54,301 nucleotides of DNA from Fimenecus sp045613585 (GTDB taxonomy: Bacteria > Bacillota > Clostridia > Oscillospirales > Acutalibacteraceae). Below the pieces are notes generated by a model. The model did no database searches and had not been told where the DNA came from. It saw only the letters and a program-made list of their open reading frames with translations. Positions 44,401-51,896 of this stretch are shown piece by piece. How positions within the stretch are numbered: the stretch's first letter is position 1; each line of letters starts with the position of its first letter. Location: assembly GCA_045613585.1 (NCBI GenBank), contig JAZLBG010000119.1, positions 1-54,301 of the forward strand, in the 5' to 3' direction. Position numbers and translations under genes: made by a program.

Positions 44401-46524
44401 ATGAAAAATAAACTTGGTAAAGGTTCGCTTAAAAAATCAATTTCCGTGCTTATTGCAGTAATTACAATAATTAGCTGTATGAGTCAGGGCCTTTCATCTT
44501 TTGCGGCGGAATTACAGACAACAGAGAAAATTGACAGGTTCGCAACAAGCGCTTCGTCAAACGAAGATTGGAGTTATTATATTGACGTTGATAATAATGA
44601 AGCGATAATTTATGACTATCTTGGTAGTGATACTGATGTTGTAATTCCGGATACAATTGAAGGATATCCTGTAACCACAATTGGTGCAACGGAAAACAGA
44701 CATAACTTTACAAGCGTTACGATTCCTGATAGCATAACTACAATTAATATGTCTTGGGCATTTTTCAGATGGTCTACAGAATTAACTACAATTAACGTTA
44801 GTCCAAATAACAATTACTATTCTTCCGTTGACGGTGTGTTATTCAATAAAGATAAAACCGTTTTACTTTATTATCCTATGGGAAAAGAAGAAACATTATA
44901 TTCTGTTCCCGACACAGTAACTTCAATTGGTGATGAAGCTTTTACACAAGGCTTAGGTAGTGATTATTGTTATAGCTTGCAAAATGTAACGCTTCCAGAC
45001 GGTATAGAGTCAATTGGGCATCGTGCTTTTATGAATTGTTATAAGTTGGAAACCATAGTAATTTCAGATAGCTTAGCATCTGTTGAAAGCGAAGCGTTTA
45101 GAGAATGCTATAACTTAAATGATGTTTATTATATGGGGTCACTTACTCAGTGGAATGCAATAGAAATTGATGACTATGAAAACGGTTACCTATTGAATGC
45201 AACACTTCATACAGATTATGACCCAAATGCTCCTGTGGTTGAGGTTTTATTTGAATATTCTGTACTTGATGAAAATGCTAAAACTGCAGAAATTACAGAG
45301 TATCTGGGCTCTGATTCTGAAGTTGTAATTCCATCGACAATTGATGGATATCAAATTACAGAAATAGGTCGCAGTTCATTTGCTTTGAATGAAACAATAA
45401 CATCAGTAGTTATTCCCGAGGGTGTGAAAACCATTGGCGATGGTGCCTTTGCACATTGTACCAATCTTGCTGAGATTACTTTGCCTGATTCTATTGAACG
45501 TATCGAAAATTTACTTCCTGATATGTATCCAAGTGGTGCGTTTTGTGAAACTGCATATGTAAATAATGACGCAAACTGGATAGATGGAGTTTGTTACATA
45601 GGCAATCACGTTTATGCAGCACGCTCTGTAAATGATGCTATTAAAATAAAAGAAGGCACATTGACTATTGCTGATTATTGGTATGTGGCTAAAAAGGTGT
45701 ATATGCCAAAATCTATCCGTAATATTGGCGATTATGCAGGTTTCTTTGATAATTTGGGAGATTTTTCAGGTTCAACTATTTATGGCTATAAAGGCACTTG
45801 CGCGGAAACCTTTGCAATAGACCGCGAGCATCCTTTTGTTCCAAGGGAATATACAGGTCTTTATAAAGTTGCTGGTGTATGGAAATATGTGAACAATGGT
45901 GAGCTTGATAACACATACACAGGTCTCTGTAAGTACAATAACGTATGGTATTATGTAGAAAATGGTGTTGTTGATTGGGACTGCACAGGTGCTGTAAAGC
46001 ATACAAATAACGCTTGGTATTATGTTGAAAACGGTAAAGTCGTTTGGTCTAAAACAGGACTTATAAAGAGTCAATCAGGTTCTTGGTTGTATATCAAGAA
46101 TGGTCAGGTAGACTTCTCAAAGACAGGACTTGTAAAGCATACAAATGGCGTATGGTACTACGTACAAAACGGTAGAATCAACTTCTCAAAAACTGGTCTT
46201 GTAAAACACACAAACGGCGTTTGGTATTATGTTGAAGGCGGACAGATTAAGTGGTCAAAGACTGGACTTGTAAAACATACAAATGGTGTTTGGTACTACG
46301 TGCAAGGCGGACAGATTAAATGGTCAAAGACAGGTCTTGTAAAACATACAAATGGTGTATGGTATTATGTACAGGGTGGTCAAATCAAGTGGTCAAAGAC
46401 TGGCCTTGTAAAACATACAGACGGCAATCTTTATTATGTTAAAAACGGTCAAATCAACTGGGGCTACACAGGCTACGCTACATACAATGGCGTAAAATAT
46501 AAGGTAGTTAACGGCAAAGTTTAA
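44401..46524 (+). CDS. Exported leucine-rich-repeat protein with C-terminal 23-residue repeats
   Basis: 707 residues. The signal peptide (about 1-36, cleavage after SFAA) has a long Lys-rich n-region. Residues about 55-470 carry BspA/TpLRR-type leucine-rich repeats (units like IPDTIEGYPVTTIG and VTLPDGIESIGHRAFMNCYKL), a fold used to bind host or microbial surface ligands. Residues 485-707 are ten tandem 23-residue repeats of the type TGLVKHTNGVWYYVQGGQIK, followed by WSK. They resemble glucan- or choline-binding wall repeats with conserved Trp/Tyr/Gly, and probably bind the wall or a polysaccharide. The middle copies are nearly identical, as expected from recent expansion. No LPXTG. Monocistronic. 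Confidence 0.9.
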   Translation: MKNKLGKGSLKKSISVLIAVITIISCMSQGLSSFAAELQTTEKIDRFATSASSNEDWSYYIDVDNNEAIIYDYLGSDTDVVIPDTIEGYPVTTIGATENRHNFTSVTIPDSITTINMSWAFFRWSTELTTINVSPNNNYYSSVDGVLFNKDKTVLLYYPMGKEETLYSVPDTVTSIGDEAFTQGLGSDYCYSLQNVTLPDGIESIGHRAFMNCYKLETIVISDSLASVESEAFRECYNLNDVYYMGSLTQWNAIEIDDYENGYLLNATLHTDYDPNAPVVEVLFEYSVLDENAKTAEITEYLGSDSEVVIPSTIDGYQITEIGRSSFALNETITSVVIPEGVKTIGDGAFAHCTNLAEITLPDSIERIENLLPDMYPSGAFCETAYVNNDANWIDGVCYIGNHVYAARSVNDAIKIKEGTLTIADYWYVAKKVYMPKSIRNIGDYAGFFDNLGDFSGSTIYGYKGTCAETFAIDREHPFVPREYTGLYKVAGVWKYVNNGELDNTYTGLCKYNNVWYYVENGVVDWDCTGAVKHTNNAWYYVENGKVVWSKTGLIKSQSGSWLYIKNGQVDFSKTGLVKHTNGVWYYVQNGRINFSKTGLVKHTNGVWYYVEGGQIKWSKTGLVKHTNGVWYYVQGGQIKWSKTGLVKHTNGVWYYVQGGQIKWSKTGLVKHTDGNLYYVKNGQINWGYTGYATYNGVKYKVVNGKV

Positions 46525-46551
46525 ATAATTAAAAATTAAATATGAATTTTT

Positions 46552-46585
46552 TATCGCAGGTATTGTATAATATCTGCGATTTTGT
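46552..46585 (+). terminator. Terminator after the LRR gene, overlapping the mreB promoter
   Basis: ATCGCAG (46553-46559) pairs with CTGCGAT (46574-46580), then TTTTG. Its loop contains the -35 box of the next promoter. Confidence 0.72.
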
Positions 46586-46591
46586 TATACT
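46563..46591 (+). promoter_or_regulatory. mreB promoter
   Basis: TTGTAT (46563-46568), 17 bases, TATACT (46586-46591); TATAAT follows immediately (46591-46596) as an alternative -10. Confidence 0.6.
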
Positions 46592-46652
46592 ATAATAGAT
46601 TAACTATGTATTGAACACATTATATAAATATTTGAAAATGGGAGATGTAAAA

Positions 46653-47642
46653 ATGCTTTTTGCACAAGACATCGGTATCGATTTGGGTACTGCCAACACA
46701 ATTGTATATCTTAAAGGAAAGGGTATTGTTCTTCGTGAGCCATCTGTTGTGGCTGTAAACGAAAAAACTGACCCACCATCAGTTGTTGCAGTTGGTAACG
46801 AAGCAAAAGATATGATAGGCAGAACACCTGGCTCAATCACAGCAGTTAAGCCATTAAAGGATGGCGTTATTGTCAATTCTGAAATCACATCAGATATGCT
46901 TAAAGAATTTATTAAAAAGGTAATTAATCGTTCACCTTTTGCAAGAGCAAGAGTTCTTATTTGTGTGCCATCTGGTATTACAGAGGTTGAAAGAAAAGCT
47001 GTTCACGATGCTGCTCGTGATGCAGGCGCAAAATACGCTTCACTTATTCACAAGCCACTTGCCGCTGCTATTGGTGTAGGACTTCCTGTAACTGAAGCAG
47101 TAGGTAGTATGATTGTTGACATCGGTGGTGGTACAACTGAAGTTGCAGTTGTTTCATATCGTGATATTGTTACTGCAAAGTCAAGCCGAATTGCAGGTGA
47201 CGATTTTGATGAAGCAATTATTGAATACATACGCAAAAAGCATAATGTTCTCATTGGTGAGCGTACAGCCGAAGAAATTAAAATTAAAATCGGCTCTGCT
47301 ATGAGTTATGATGGTGAGGGTGCTATGGATGTTCGTGGTCGCAACCTTGTTGACGGACTTCCAAAGAATGTTGAAATCACATCTGAAGATGTTCGTGAAG
47401 CATTAGCCGAGCCAATTTCACAAATTCTTGAAACAATCCGTTCAACTCTTGAAAAAACTCCACCAGAATTATTGGCAGATATTGTTGATAATGGAATTAT
47501 GCTCACAGGTGGCGGAGCTTTACTTCGTGGAATTGATACACTTATTTCACAAGAAACAAAAATCCCAGTTCACGTTGCAGTTGACCCAATGGACTGTGTT
47601 GCAGCAGGTATGGGCGCTTGCCTTGAAAAAGGAAACATCTAA
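46653..47642 (+). CDS. mreB: Rod shape-determining protein MreB
   Basis: 329 residues from ATG 46653, preceded by GGGAG; the longer frame from 46611 begins within the predicted transcription start area. Actin-like ATPase with phosphate-1 motif IGIDLGTANTIVYLKGKGIV, phosphate-2 VDIGGGTTEVAVVS and adenosine motif MLTGGGALLRGID. It forms filaments under the membrane that direct lateral wall synthesis. It leads mreC, mreD and the PBP2 gene in a classic elongation operon, so the cell is probably rod-shaped. Confidence 0.96.
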   Translation: MLFAQDIGIDLGTANTIVYLKGKGIVLREPSVVAVNEKTDPPSVVAVGNEAKDMIGRTPGSITAVKPLKDGVIVNSEITSDMLKEFIKKVINRSPFARARVLICVPSGITEVERKAVHDAARDAGAKYASLIHKPLAAAIGVGLPVTEAVGSMIVDIGGGTTEVAVVSYRDIVTAKSSRIAGDDFDEAIIEYIRKKHNVLIGERTAEEIKIKIGSAMSYDGEGAMDVRGRNLVDGLPKNVEITSEDVREALAEPISQILETIRSTLEKTPPELLADIVDNGIMLTGGGALLRGIDTLISQETKIPVHVAVDPMDCVAAGMGACLEKGNI

Positions 47643-47666
47643 TTTTATAAATTTGGAGAAAAAATT

Positions 47667-48503
47667 ATGAACAATTTTTTCAAAAGTACAACATTTAAAG
47701 TTCTGCTTGCAGTTGCAATAATTCTTGTTTGTGCAACTGTTCTTGCTACGGTTGTAGGGGGCAAAACTTCACCGCTTACAAATGTAGTTGACTTTATAAC
47801 ATCACCTTTGCAGAATGTGGCATCATATTTTTCTGCAAAGTTAGATGGTGCAACAGGCGGATTTATTTCGTCAGAATCTTATCGTGACCGTGTTGCAGAG
47901 CTTGAACAACAGGTTGCCGATTATCAGGCACAACTTGTTGATTACGAAAAAACAAAAAAGCAACTTGAATCTTATGAAGAGTTTCTTGATGTCCGTGAGA
48001 AAAATCCAGATTACACATGGGTTTATTCAACAGTTATTGGTCGTGATTCTGCCGATATATTTGGCTCATTCACAATCAACAAGGGCTCAAATGATGGAAT
48101 TAAAGTAAACGACGCAGTTATTTATAGCGAATATCTTGTAGGTGTAGTAACAGAAGTAAATCCTACATCTGCAGTTATCCGTTCAGTGTTTGACCCATCA
48201 GTTCATGTGGCGGCTTATGAAATTCGTACAGGTGAATTGGGTTATACAAACGCAACTTACGATATGGCGGTAAAAGGGACTTGCGCACTCTCTGCTCTTG
48301 ACCGAAATACTTCAATTTCAAAGGGTGGTATTGTCTGCACATCAGGTACAGGGGGCATTTTCCCTAAAGACCTTATTATCGGCACAGTTTCAACTGTTAA
48401 GCAAAGCGAAACTGACCTTTCAGCTTATGCAATAGTTGAGCCACCTGTTAAAACAAAAGATATACACGATTGTTTTGTTATAACAGACTTTACAGAAGAA
48501 TAA
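47667..48503 (+). CDS. mreC: Rod shape-determining protein MreC
   Basis: 278 residues. One N-terminal membrane helix (about 10-30), a coiled coil (about 65-110, YRDRVAELEQQVADYQAQL) and a beta-rich extracellular domain with INKGSNDGIKVNDAVI and the late GTGGIFPKDLIIG. MreC scaffolds PBP2 activation outside the membrane. GGAG is the ribosome binding site, and mreB ends 24 bases earlier. Confidence 0.94.
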   Translation: MNNFFKSTTFKVLLAVAIILVCATVLATVVGGKTSPLTNVVDFITSPLQNVASYFSAKLDGATGGFISSESYRDRVAELEQQVADYQAQLVDYEKTKKQLESYEEFLDVREKNPDYTWVYSTVIGRDSADIFGSFTINKGSNDGIKVNDAVIYSEYLVGVVTEVNPTSAVIRSVFDPSVHVAAYEIRTGELGYTNATYDMAVKGTCALSALDRNTSISKGGIVCTSGTGGIFPKDLIIGTVSTVKQSETDLSAYAIVEPPVKTKDIHDCFVITDFTEE

Positions 48504-48515
48504 AGGAACAAGCAA

Positions 48516-49043
48516 ATGACAGTACAAACCAAAACAAAGCTCAAAAGATATGCAGTGTATGGTGTTGTAATTCTTTTGGCACATATTTTGCAGAATATAC
48601 TGACAATCTTTCCGCAGATTGCATCGGTCAGACCTGTTTTGCTTATTTCTGTTGTAATATGTATCTCAATGTTTGAGGGCGAAGTGGTAGGTGCAGTGGT
48701 AGGGCTTTTGTCAGGGGCTTTGTGGGACACACTTACAGTAACTGCTGATGGTTACAATGCAGTTTATTTAATGATAGCTTGTGCTGTTTGTGGTGTGTTG
48801 CTACGAGTTTTTATGCGCAACAACATTATCACGTATATAATGATGAATACAGGCACAACAATGCTATACTTTTTAACATATGTATTGTTCTTTATTACGG
48901 CGCGTGGCATTGATGGCGGCGCAGAGTTGCTGTTAAGATACTATTTGCCAATGAACATATATTCTTTAGCGCTAACACCAGCTATTTATTGGCTTATTCG
49001 TGGAATAAACAGAAAATTCTCATACGATTACACAGAATATTAA
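48516..49043 (+). CDS. mreD: Rod shape-determining protein MreD
   Basis: 175 residues, almost entirely hydrophobic, with about five membrane segments. The typical MreD pattern is present near GEVVGAVVGLLSGALWDTL (about 52-70), which holds the family's conserved Gly and Asp. Short, weakly conserved membrane partner of MreC, assigned largely from position between mreC and PBP2. Confidence 0.88.
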   Translation: MTVQTKTKLKRYAVYGVVILLAHILQNILTIFPQIASVRPVLLISVVICISMFEGEVVGAVVGLLSGALWDTLTVTADGYNAVYLMIACAVCGVLLRVFMRNNIITYIMMNTGTTMLYFLTYVLFFITARGIDGGAELLLRYYLPMNIYSLALTPAIYWLIRGINRKFSYDYTEY

Positions 49044-49074
49044 AGAAAATTTTTTGAAAGGACGGTGAAAGAGA

Positions 49075-51180
49075 ATGAAAAATGCATATAACTACAAAAT
49101 TCGTGCGACTGCATTTGTAGTTGCAATTTTACTTGTAATTTCATTCTTTGTTGCTGACCTTTTTAAAATACAGATTATTGAAGCAGACGAATATACATCA
49201 AAAAACATTTATCTTTCATCTGCAAAAACAAAAATAGATGCTTTACGTGGTGAAATTCTTGACACAAACGGCACTCCACTTGTTTACAACGAAAGTTCAA
49301 ATACTGTTTATATAGATGCATCATATTTCCCAAAAGCATCACAAATTGAAGAAAGAAATCAAATTATTTTAGCTCTTATAAAGCTTTTTGAAAGCAGAGA
49401 GGTTGAATACAACTCAACTTTACCTATTGAATATGTGGGTAATAATATTGTTTTTGTTGAAGAAAATGCAAGTGATAAAACAAAACTCTTTGCAAAAGAT
49501 TATCTTAACTTAAACAGATATGCATCTGCAAAAAATGTGTATGATGCTTTGTGTGAATATTATTCATTAGAAAAAATGTCAGTTTCTGATGCAATTAAGG
49601 TTGCATCTGTGTATTTTGCTATGGTTAAGGCAGATTTTTCAAAGAGTAATCCTTTTACTATTGCAGAAAATGTTTCTGATGAAGTAATTCTTATAATTAA
49701 AGAGCAAAGTAGATTTTATCAAGGCGTTGAAACACGAATTGATACAGAGCGTGCATATTATGATGGTACAATTGCGCCACATGTTATAGGTTATTACGAT
49801 TATCTTAATGCAGACGAATATTCTTCTGTATCTGAAAAATATAAAGAGTCACTTAAAGACGAAACTCTTACAGATAAAGACAAAGAAGTTTTAAGTCTTC
49901 GCTCATACAAAATGACTGATAAAATCGGTAAATTTGGCATTGAAAGTGCTCTTGAAAATGAACTTCGAGGCACTCGTGGTGTTGCTACAACAGTAACTAA
50001 TGCAGATGGCACTAAAAATACAACTGTTACAACAGCACCTGTTAACGGAAACAATGTAATTCTTACCATTGATGGTGATTTTCAGAAAAAAGTACAAGAT
50101 ATTTTGCAATCTAAAATAAACCAGACAAAAGAAAACGACCATATTACCACTGCGGGAAGCATAGTGGTTATGGATGTTAACGATTTCTCTGTATTGGCTT
50201 GTGCAACATATCCTACTTATAATTTATCAACATACAAAGAAAATATCGTGGCGTTGAATACAGACAAAACTGCGCCTTTGTGGAATAGGGCCTTGAGAAG
50301 TGCTTATGCCCCTGGTTCAACAATGAAACCTATTGTCAGTATTGCAGGTCTTGAAGAAGGTGTGTTAACACCAACTACTTTAATTCAATGTACAGGTAAA
50401 TACACTTATTATAAAGATTTGATATTAGGTTGTGCTAACGTTGGTAATCACGTGGGCAACCATATGAATGTTGAGTCTGCATTGACACATTCTTGTAACA
50501 TATTCTATTACGACACAGGCAGACAACTTGGCATTAACAAAATGGATGAATATTTTGAAATGTTTGGTTTAGGTAGCAAAACAGGTGTTGAATTGACAGA
50601 AGCAAGCGGTACTGTGGCAAGCATAGCAAACAGAGAAAAATTAGGTGGAGTATGGTACCCTGGTGATACTATTCAGGCGGCTATCGGTCAAAGTGACCAC
50701 TTGTACACACCAATTCAGCTTTGCTCTTATGTTGCTACTCTTGCAAATGGTGGCACAAGATACAAGGCACATTTTGTTGAAAGCATAAAATCAGCCGATT
50801 ATTCAGAAACAATTTATCAGGCAAAACCTGAAGTGCTTCAAGAATTAAAACTTTCCCCAACCACATTGAATACCGTGAAAAAAGGTATGATATCAATGGC
50901 TAACTCTTTGGCGGCATTCCAAGATACTGATTATCAGGTAGCTTCAAAAACAGGTACTGCACAGGCAAAGAAAAAAGTGAATGGCGTAACCGTTGCATAT
51001 ACGAATGGTTTTATGATTTCATATGCACCTGCTGATAATCCACAAATTGCAGTTGTAATTGCGGTTGAAAATGTTATGTCATCAGGTCTTGGCAACTATG
51101 TTAAAGAGGTTTATGACGCATACTTCAGCAGAAATTCAGATATAACAAATTCGCAACAGAGTGGAACAGTGCTTTCATAA
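49075..51180 (+). CDS. mrdA: Penicillin-binding protein 2, elongasome transpeptidase
   Basis: 701 residues. One N-terminal membrane helix (about 8-30), then the class B dimerisation domain starting with ALRGEILDTNGTPLVYN. The transpeptidase domain has active-site SxxK in PGSTMKP (S415, K418), SxN in HSCNIF (S473) and KTGTA (K625). It cross-links new lateral-wall peptidoglycan. It is the fourth gene of the mreBCD operon; rodA does not follow. The C-terminal Ser/Gln-rich tail is short. Confidence 0.94.
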   Translation: MKNAYNYKIRATAFVVAILLVISFFVADLFKIQIIEADEYTSKNIYLSSAKTKIDALRGEILDTNGTPLVYNESSNTVYIDASYFPKASQIEERNQIILALIKLFESREVEYNSTLPIEYVGNNIVFVEENASDKTKLFAKDYLNLNRYASAKNVYDALCEYYSLEKMSVSDAIKVASVYFAMVKADFSKSNPFTIAENVSDEVILIIKEQSRFYQGVETRIDTERAYYDGTIAPHVIGYYDYLNADEYSSVSEKYKESLKDETLTDKDKEVLSLRSYKMTDKIGKFGIESALENELRGTRGVATTVTNADGTKNTTVTTAPVNGNNVILTIDGDFQKKVQDILQSKINQTKENDHITTAGSIVVMDVNDFSVLACATYPTYNLSTYKENIVALNTDKTAPLWNRALRSAYAPGSTMKPIVSIAGLEEGVLTPTTLIQCTGKYTYYKDLILGCANVGNHVGNHMNVESALTHSCNIFYYDTGRQLGINKMDEYFEMFGLGSKTGVELTEASGTVASIANREKLGGVWYPGDTIQAAIGQSDHLYTPIQLCSYVATLANGGTRYKAHFVESIKSADYSETIYQAKPEVLQELKLSPTTLNTVKKGMISMANSLAAFQDTDYQVASKTGTAQAKKKVNGVTVAYTNGFMISYAPADNPQIAVVIAVENVMSSGLGNYVKEVYDAYFSRNSDITNSQQSGTVLS

Positions 51181-51290
51181 TGCACCGCAAGGTGCAAATC
51201 ATTTTATAATGATTTGCTACGCATGAATTGGCTACGCCATGATTTCTCGCTTCGCTCCATGAATTGAATTCTTGCGAATTCGTATAAAAA
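51181..51290. repeat. Array of small palindromes after the PBP2 gene
   Basis: Three perfect hairpins stand one after another: TGCACC-GCAA-GGTGCA (51181-51196), AAATCATT-TTAT-AATGATTT (51197-51216) and GAATTC-TTGC-GAATTC. Between them are GAATTGGCTACGCCATG units. The style resembles dispersed intergenic repeats of Clostridia. None carries a U-run, but together they could end or protect the mre transcript. Confidence 0.55.
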
Positions 51291-51293
51291 TAC

Positions 51294-51322
51294 TTGACAT
51301 TTTCAAGGTCTTGTGCTATACT
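51294..51322 (+). promoter_or_regulatory. rpsO promoter
   Basis: TTGACA (51294-51299), 17 bases, TATACT (51317-51322) with TGC at the extended -10. This is the strongest-looking promoter in the window. Confidence 0.85.
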
Positions 51323-51329
51323 AACAAGG

Positions 51330-51436
51330 CTATCTCTGTGCGCTCGGGTAATTGAGTAAACTCGTGGAGTGATTCACCTACTTTTATCTGGGGCATTTGA
51401 GTTGAATTTATTCTATTATAATGAGGTGAAATGACA
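51330..51436 (+). promoter_or_regulatory. rpsO leader, possible S15 autoregulatory site
   Basis: About 107 bases of untranslated leader with short potential stems (CTCGGGTAATTGAG; GTGATTCAC). S15 represses its own mRNA in several bacteria by binding leader RNA, but no known leader class can be confirmed by eye. Confidence 0.35.
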
Positions 51437-51700
51437 ATGACACAGGCAGAAAAACAGGCTATCATGGCTGAATACGCTGCACACGAAGGCGACACAGGTT
51501 CTCCTGAAGTTCAAATCGCAGTTCTCACAAAGAGAATTAACGACCTTACAGAGCATCTTAAGGTTAACAAGAAGGACCACCACTCACGTCGCGGTCTTCT
51601 TAAGATGGTTGGTCGCAGAAGAAATCTTCTCGCATACCTTCAGAAGAAAGATATCGAAAGATACCGTGCAATCGTTGCAAGACTTGGTCTTCGTAAGTAA
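51437..51700 (+). CDS. rpsO: 30S ribosomal protein S15
   Basis: 87 residues from ATG 51437. GAGGTG (51423-51428) is 8 bases upstream of it but only 2 from the ATG at 51431, so the later start is preferred. It matches S15 throughout, with GDTGSPEVQIAVLTKRI, DHHSRRGLLKMVGRRR and the C-terminal RYRAIVARLGLRK. It binds 16S rRNA helices 20-22 early in 30S assembly. pnp follows, the usual order across bacteria. Confidence 0.97.
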   Translation: MTQAEKQAIMAEYAAHEGDTGSPEVQIAVLTKRINDLTEHLKVNKKDHHSRRGLLKMVGRRRNLLAYLQKKDIERYRAIVARLGLRK

Positions 51701-51712
51701 TCAAAATCGTTT

Positions 51713-51757
51713 AAGGCAGACAGAGATTTTACTCAGTCTGCCTTGAATTGCTTTTTG
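51713..51757 (+). terminator. Terminator or attenuator between rpsO and pnp
   Basis: AAGGCAGAC (51713-51721) pairs with GTCTGCCTT (51736-51744); CTTTTT follows only after GAATTG. The displaced U-run suggests partial termination with read-through into pnp. Confidence 0.65.
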
Positions 51758-51770
51758 AGGTAGTTAAAAA

Positions 51771-51855
51771 CGGGGCGAAATCCCAAGCTTTAGCGGTAAA
51801 TAGAGTTTTCAAGAAATTGAAGATTGTATTTATTGCTAAACAGATTTTTGCCCCG
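51771..51855 (+). promoter_or_regulatory. Long hairpin in the pnp leader
   Basis: Nested pairing over 85 bases: CGGGGC (51771-51776) with GCCCCG (51850-51855), AAATC with GATTT, TTTAGCGGTAAATA with TATTTATTGCTAAA (G-U pairs allowed), and TTTCAA-GAAA-TTGAAG at the tip. It stops about 25 bases before the pnp ribosome binding site. In shape it resembles the RNase III-cut pnp leader of enterobacteria. Confidence 0.72.
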
Positions 51856-51896
51856 AGAAAATACAAATTTTATGTAAAAGAAAAGAGGTAAAAATT

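Noticed and set aside
45990..46440. CRISPR-like regular repeats
   Set aside because: The 69-base period is in frame throughout and encodes the 23-residue wall-binding repeats; there are no constant palindromic repeats with unique spacers.
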